The translations under genes and the position numbers were made by a program. Below the pieces are notes generated by a model. The model worked only from the letters and a program-made list of their open reading frames with translations. It did no database searches and was not told where the DNA came from. DNA of 9,845 nt, taken from the NCBI GenBank assembly GCA_021785795.1, contig JAJYEK010000129.1, positions 1 to 9,845 on the forward strand, read 5' to 3'. The DNA comes from Pseudomonadota bacterium. GTDB taxonomy: Bacteria > Pseudomonadota > Gammaproteobacteria > Acidiferrobacterales > UBA6901. Shown here in pieces: positions 6,867-9,845 of the stretch (its first letter is position 1; each line of letters opens with the position of its first letter).

Positions 6867-9382
6867 TGGTAACGTCTCTCCATTGGAAGTCTGCGCGGAT
6901 CATCGCCTGTCCGGGGCAGCGCACCGGAAGGATGCTTCACGCTGCGCGCGGCTTCCCCATCGGCCCGAGCGCCGTGCAGCCAGCGATGCATGCCGGACCC
7001 CTGAAGCGCCCAGATCCGCCGATGCAGTGCTGCCAGTGTCCCTCGATCGCTCAGCAGACACAGTCTGTCACGTGCATCAAGGGCAGCCGGTCCGCTCCTG
7101 AGGGCGCGCGCCATGACAAGCCGGCGATGCAGCGCCACGGATTCGCCGGGTGTGCCTGCAAGCCCCAGCAGCGCGCAATGCAGCGCGTTCATGCCGGGAT
7201 CAACGACGGCTGCACGAAAGCCCCGCGTCGGCGTGCACTGCCGCGGCGCTGGCCGGGTGCGAACCTGCTCGAAGATGTGCAGCAGCGGCGGCCGGTGGAT
7301 CTCCTCCGGAGTCATGAACAGCCCCAGTCTGCAGGCAGTCAGACCTGGCCCTGTGCGGCTCAGCCATACTGACATGGGAATCGCGACGAGCCAGGCGGCG
7401 ATGATGGGCATGAGCCACCAGAAATAGCTCGGGCTCAGCAGGTAGATGACGCTGCCCCAGGCGACAGCCAGAACCGTGCCGGGCGCATGATGACGCAAGG
7501 CCTCGCGCCACGAAGTGCCCCCGTCGCCACGCACCTGCGGGCCCCAGCCGATTTTGCGACCAGCCAGGATCGTTACGACGAACATGGTATGAAACAGCAT
7601 GCGCACGGGCGCAAGCAGCGCCGATACCAGGCTCTCCAGGGTGACGCTGGCAATCAGCCGCCCCAGACCCCCGAACAGGCGCGTACGCCGGTGCACGATG
7701 ACCAGCAGAAGCGCCAGCAGCTTTGGCAGAAACAGAATCGACATAGTGAACCAGAACAGCGCCAGCGCCCAATGCGGGTGCCACACCGGCCAGACCGGGA
7801 ACAGCATGTGGGGCCTGGGAAAATAGCGAGGTGCCACGATGCGATGCGATACCACCTCTACGCTCGACAGGACCAGAAGTGCCAGCCACAGCAACGATGA
7901 AACATAGGACATGATGCCGTTCAAAAAGACAACCCGGTGGGGAAACGCAATACCGCGCGTGAATATCATCCGTGTATGCTGGAGATTCCCCTGTGCCCAG
8001 CGCCGGTCGCGCTTCAGCTCGTCCAGAAGCGTCGGAGGCACCTCCTCGTAACTTCCCTCCAGCCCCGGCTCGAGCCACACAGCCCAGCCCGCCCGGCGCA
8101 GCAGCGCCGCCTCGACGAAGTCGTGGCTCATGATCTCGCCGCCGAGGGCGCTGTTCCCGGGCAAACGCGGCAATGCGCAATGGCGCATGAATGGCTCGAT
8201 CCGGATGATGGCGTTATGTCCCCAGTAATGACCCTCACCCATGTGCCAGAAATGCAGCCCGGCGGCAAAGACCGGTCCGTAGAGGCGGTTTGCGAACTGC
8301 TGTATCCGGCCGAAGAGAGTGCGCTGGTGAACGGCCGCAGGCAGCGTCTGGATCAGGCCGACCCGGGGATTCGCTTCCATGGTCTCGACCAGCTGCATGA
8401 GCGCAGCACCACTCATCAGGCTGTCGGCATCAAGCACGACCATGTAGCGGTAATGCGCACCGAAGCGGCGGCAGAAATCCGCGATGTTGCCACTTTTGCG
8501 CTTGATGTTGTTGCGCCGACGCCGGTAGAACACCCGCGCCTGCGGACCGAGCCGGTGACGCAGTTCCGCCCATGCCCGTTCCTCTTCCACCCAGGCATCG
8601 GCATCGTCGCTGTCGCTCAGGATGAAGAAATCGAATTGCGCCAGACGGCCGGTCTCTTCGAGCGATCGGTACACGGCTTCGAGACCGGCGCATACGCGCG
8701 AGGGATCTTCGCGGAACACGGGCATCACCACGGCGGTTCCAGGCATTTCGGCGGCTGCAATGTCCTGCTCCCTGCGCAGTCCCGGTCTTCGCCAGAAGAG
8801 CAGCGCAATGGCGCCCGCAAGGGATATCCAAAGACCTATGGAGATCCAGCCGAACAGAAGCCCGAACACGACCGCCAGACTGTCGTTCAGCCAGGCGAGG
8901 CCCGGATGAGGCAGAACCCCAAGCAGGAACTGGCTCGCAATATAGCTCGGGATCAGCACCAGTACGGCCAGCAGCGCGCCGCGCCAGGGCATGAACGGAC
9001 CGGTCCGCCCCGCTGACCGCCATCGCTCAGATGCCATGGACCGGCGCACCAGTGGGGGCTTGGCGGTGATGTCGACATGAGCTTTGCTATCGGCTCCGGC
9101 AAGCCAGGCATGAACCCGGAACCGTGCCGCGTCGGCAGTCCGGTCCGGAGCCTCCGACCCTGCAACCGCCGGCCAGCGCGCCATGAGACCTTCAAGACGC
9201 ACAAACGCCTCGTCGGCATTGCCTGCACACTCGCTCGCCTCGCCGACCCACGAGACAAGCAAGCGCTCTGGAACTCCGAGCGTTTCCAGGTAGGACCGCA
9301 ACCGCATCCTGATCACCTGGCGTTCTTCGTCACGAAGCGGCGATTCACCGTCGCGTTCATGCATCATTTCTTTGGATATCAT
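6863..9382 (-). CDS. opgH: Glucans biosynthesis glucosyltransferase H (OpgH/MdoH)
   Basis: This 839-residue inner-membrane family 2 glycosyltransferase polymerises UDP-glucose into the periplasmic glucan backbone and moves the chain across the membrane. Its length is close to the 847 residues of E. coli OpgH. After a cytoplasmic N-terminal region (1-130) come helices at about 135-157 and 167-196. The catalytic domain follows with PVFRED (221-226), LSDSDD (255-260), LDADS (317-321), HYWGHNAI (385-392), SHDFVEAAL (419-427) and RRWAQGN (460-466, the Q/RxxRW-type motif). Further helices lie at about 487-510, 535-564, 580-607, 634-650 and 653-675. The C-terminal tail holds LCLLSDRGTLAALH, as in E. 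coli. The start is uncertain: AGAAGG lies only 2 nt before the chosen ATG at 9382, and in-frame ATGs at codons 6 and 7 are alternatives. It is the first of the two opg genes here, whereas E. coli has opgG first. Confidence 0.96.
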   Translation of the reverse strand: MISKEMMHERDGESPLRDEERQVIRMRLRSYLETLGVPERLLVSWVGEASECAGNADEAFVRLEGLMARWPAVAGSEAPDRTADAARFRVHAWLAGADSKAHVDITAKPPLVRRSMASERWRSAGRTGPFMPWRGALLAVLVLIPSYIASQFLLGVLPHPGLAWLNDSLAVVFGLLFGWISIGLWISLAGAIALLFWRRPGLRREQDIAAAEMPGTAVVMPVFREDPSRVCAGLEAVYRSLEETGRLAQFDFFILSDSDDADAWVEEERAWAELRHRLGPQARVFYRRRRNNIKRKSGNIADFCRRFGAHYRYMVVLDADSLMSGAALMQLVETMEANPRVGLIQTLPAAVHQRTLFGRIQQFANRLYGPVFAAGLHFWHMGEGHYWGHNAIIRIEPFMRHCALPRLPGNSALGGEIMSHDFVEAALLRRAGWAVWLEPGLEGSYEEVPPTLLDELKRDRRWAQGNLQHTRMIFTRGIAFPHRVVFLNGIMSYVSSLLWLALLVLSSVEVVSHRIVAPRYFPRPHMLFPVWPVWHPHWALALFWFTMSILFLPKLLALLLVIVHRRTRLFGGLGRLIASVTLESLVSALLAPVRMLFHTMFVVTILAGRKIGWGPQVRGDGGTSWREALRHHAPGTVLAVAWGSVIYLLSPSYFWWLMPIIAAWLVAIPMSVWLSRTGPGLTACRLGLFMTPEEIHRPPLLHIFEQVRTRPAPRQCTPTRGFRAAVVDPGMNALHCALLGLAGTPGESVALHRRLVMARALRSGPAALDARDRLCLLSDRGTLAALHRRIWALQGSGMHRWLHGARADGEAARSVKHPSGALPRTGDDPRRLPMERRYQ

Positions 9383-9390
9383 GACCTTCT

Positions 9391-9499
9391 CTGACCGGTG
9401 AGGGCTGACGCGCGCTCTGCATCGACAAGCGTACCGGTCGTCTTGGGTGTTGTTGATGCTGCCTTGATTTCAACCTCATCCGGAAAACCGCTGACCGGT
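9391..9499. repeat. Three ACCGGT motifs in the opgH leader
   Basis: ACCGGT occurs at 9394-9399, 9433-9438 and 9494-9499. Two of the copies are extended to CTGACCGGT and sit exactly 100 bp apart (9391 and 9491). ACCGGT is itself a palindrome. It also occurs inside coding sequence in this GC-rich window, so this may be chance clustering. Regulator binding sites are the other possibility. Confidence 0.3.
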
Positions 9500-9518
9500 C
9501 TATGACATTCGGGGAGTG

Positions 9519-9551
9519 CCCCTGAAGTCCCAGAGACTTGCCTGTCAGGGG
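9519..9551. repeat. Compound inverted repeat upstream of opgH
   Basis: CCCCTGA (9519-9525) pairs with TCAGGGG (9545-9551). Inside it AGTC (9526-9529) pairs with GACT (9535-9538) around a 5-nt loop, leaving 6 unpaired nt on one side. GGGG at 9511-9514 could instead pair with the CCCC at 9519-9522, giving two exclusive folds. It may be a leader RNA structure of opgH; no U-tract is present. Confidence 0.35.
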
Positions 9552-9807
9552 GTCGGCAGGCCGATGCACGATAACCACGCGGATTATCCGATTTTTCATA
9601 GCTTAATGCCACACACAGATGACCTGGAATCGCGGCTTGCGTCGGTATTCCCGCACAGACCCTAACCGGGCATCACGTATTGTCCTGCGATCACTTCATG
9701 GCGCACGCGCGGAAAAGCGTTTACGGTCAGCATCGTTGCGACAGCCCGGCTTCCTGCCGGCCGACACCGCACGTGCAAAATCGAATCGATCCCGTTCGCA
9801 GTGCCAC

Positions 9808-9820
9808 GGGAAAATTTCCC
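9808..9820. promoter_or_regulatory. Palindrome GGGAAA-A-TTTCCC near the right edge
   Basis: A 13-bp palindrome with 6-bp arms and one central base lies in a non-coding stretch about 430 bp upstream of opgH. It has operator-like symmetry. The gene it would serve, if any, may be outside the window. Confidence 0.25.
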
Positions 9821-9845
9821 ATGCCGGAGTAGATCGGGCCCGGAG

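Larger units (their letters stand above)
9383..9845. other. Region upstream of opgH, no confident gene
   Basis: This 463 bp holds no recognised protein, tRNA or rRNA. A minus-strand frame of 77 codons (GTG at 9612, stop at 9379) overlaps the opgH start by 4 bp in an ATGA arrangement. Its ribosome site is weak and it matches nothing I know, so I do not call it a gene. Frames open at the right edge are short and stop within about 60 codons. Regulatory-looking elements are listed separately. Confidence 0.5.

Noticed and set aside
7937..9016. Plus-strand frame of 359 codons opposite opgH
   Set aside because: It is antisense to the conserved OpgH glycosyltransferase domain; no protein-like motifs.
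9067..9078. ATGTCGACAT palindrome as a third operator copy
   Set aside because: It lies inside opgH coding sequence and lacks the 6-bp spacer between half-sites.
9600..9845. A gene entering from the right edge
   Set aside because: All open frames reaching the edge stop within about 60 codons and none shows a recognisable protein end.

Overview
The window carries five protein genes from a GC-rich bacterium. The opgH/opgG pair (osmoregulated periplasmic glucan synthesis) points to a proteobacterium, probably gamma or beta; I cannot name a genus from sequence alone.

Left part (1-4907). A Crp/Fnr-type regulator runs off the left edge on the minus strand, with only its N-terminal sensor domain present. 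A gene-poor region of about 650 bp separates it from a plus-strand two-gene unit. That unit encodes an SLC13/DASS-type anion permease with altered signature motifs, then a 795-residue cytoplasmic PHP-type (DUF3604/CehA-like) metal-dependent hydrolase. The spacer carries two near-identical 18-bp palindromes of Crp-family geometry (TGTCR, six bases, TGACA). One lies 59 bp upstream of the regulator start and the other 107 bp upstream of the permease start. The simplest reading is a self-contained inducible module: the regulator senses a small molecule, controls itself and the permease-hydrolase operon, and imported substrate is hydrolysed inside the cell. The substrate is unknown.

Middle (4908-5135). 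This is a convergent gap without a gene. It holds two strong hairpins that lack U-tracts.

Right part (5136-9382, minus strand). opgH (membrane glucosyltransferase) is followed by opgG (periplasmic glucan protein), overlapping by 4 bp. The order is the reverse of the textbook opgGH operon. OpgG looks like a lipoprotein with a coiled-coil insertion before the catalytic domain.

Right edge (9383-9845). This is a leader/intergenic region with three ACCGGT motifs, a compound hairpin and a GGGAAA-type palindrome. No gene is confidently seen, apart from a marginal small reading frame that overlaps the opgH start by 4 bp.
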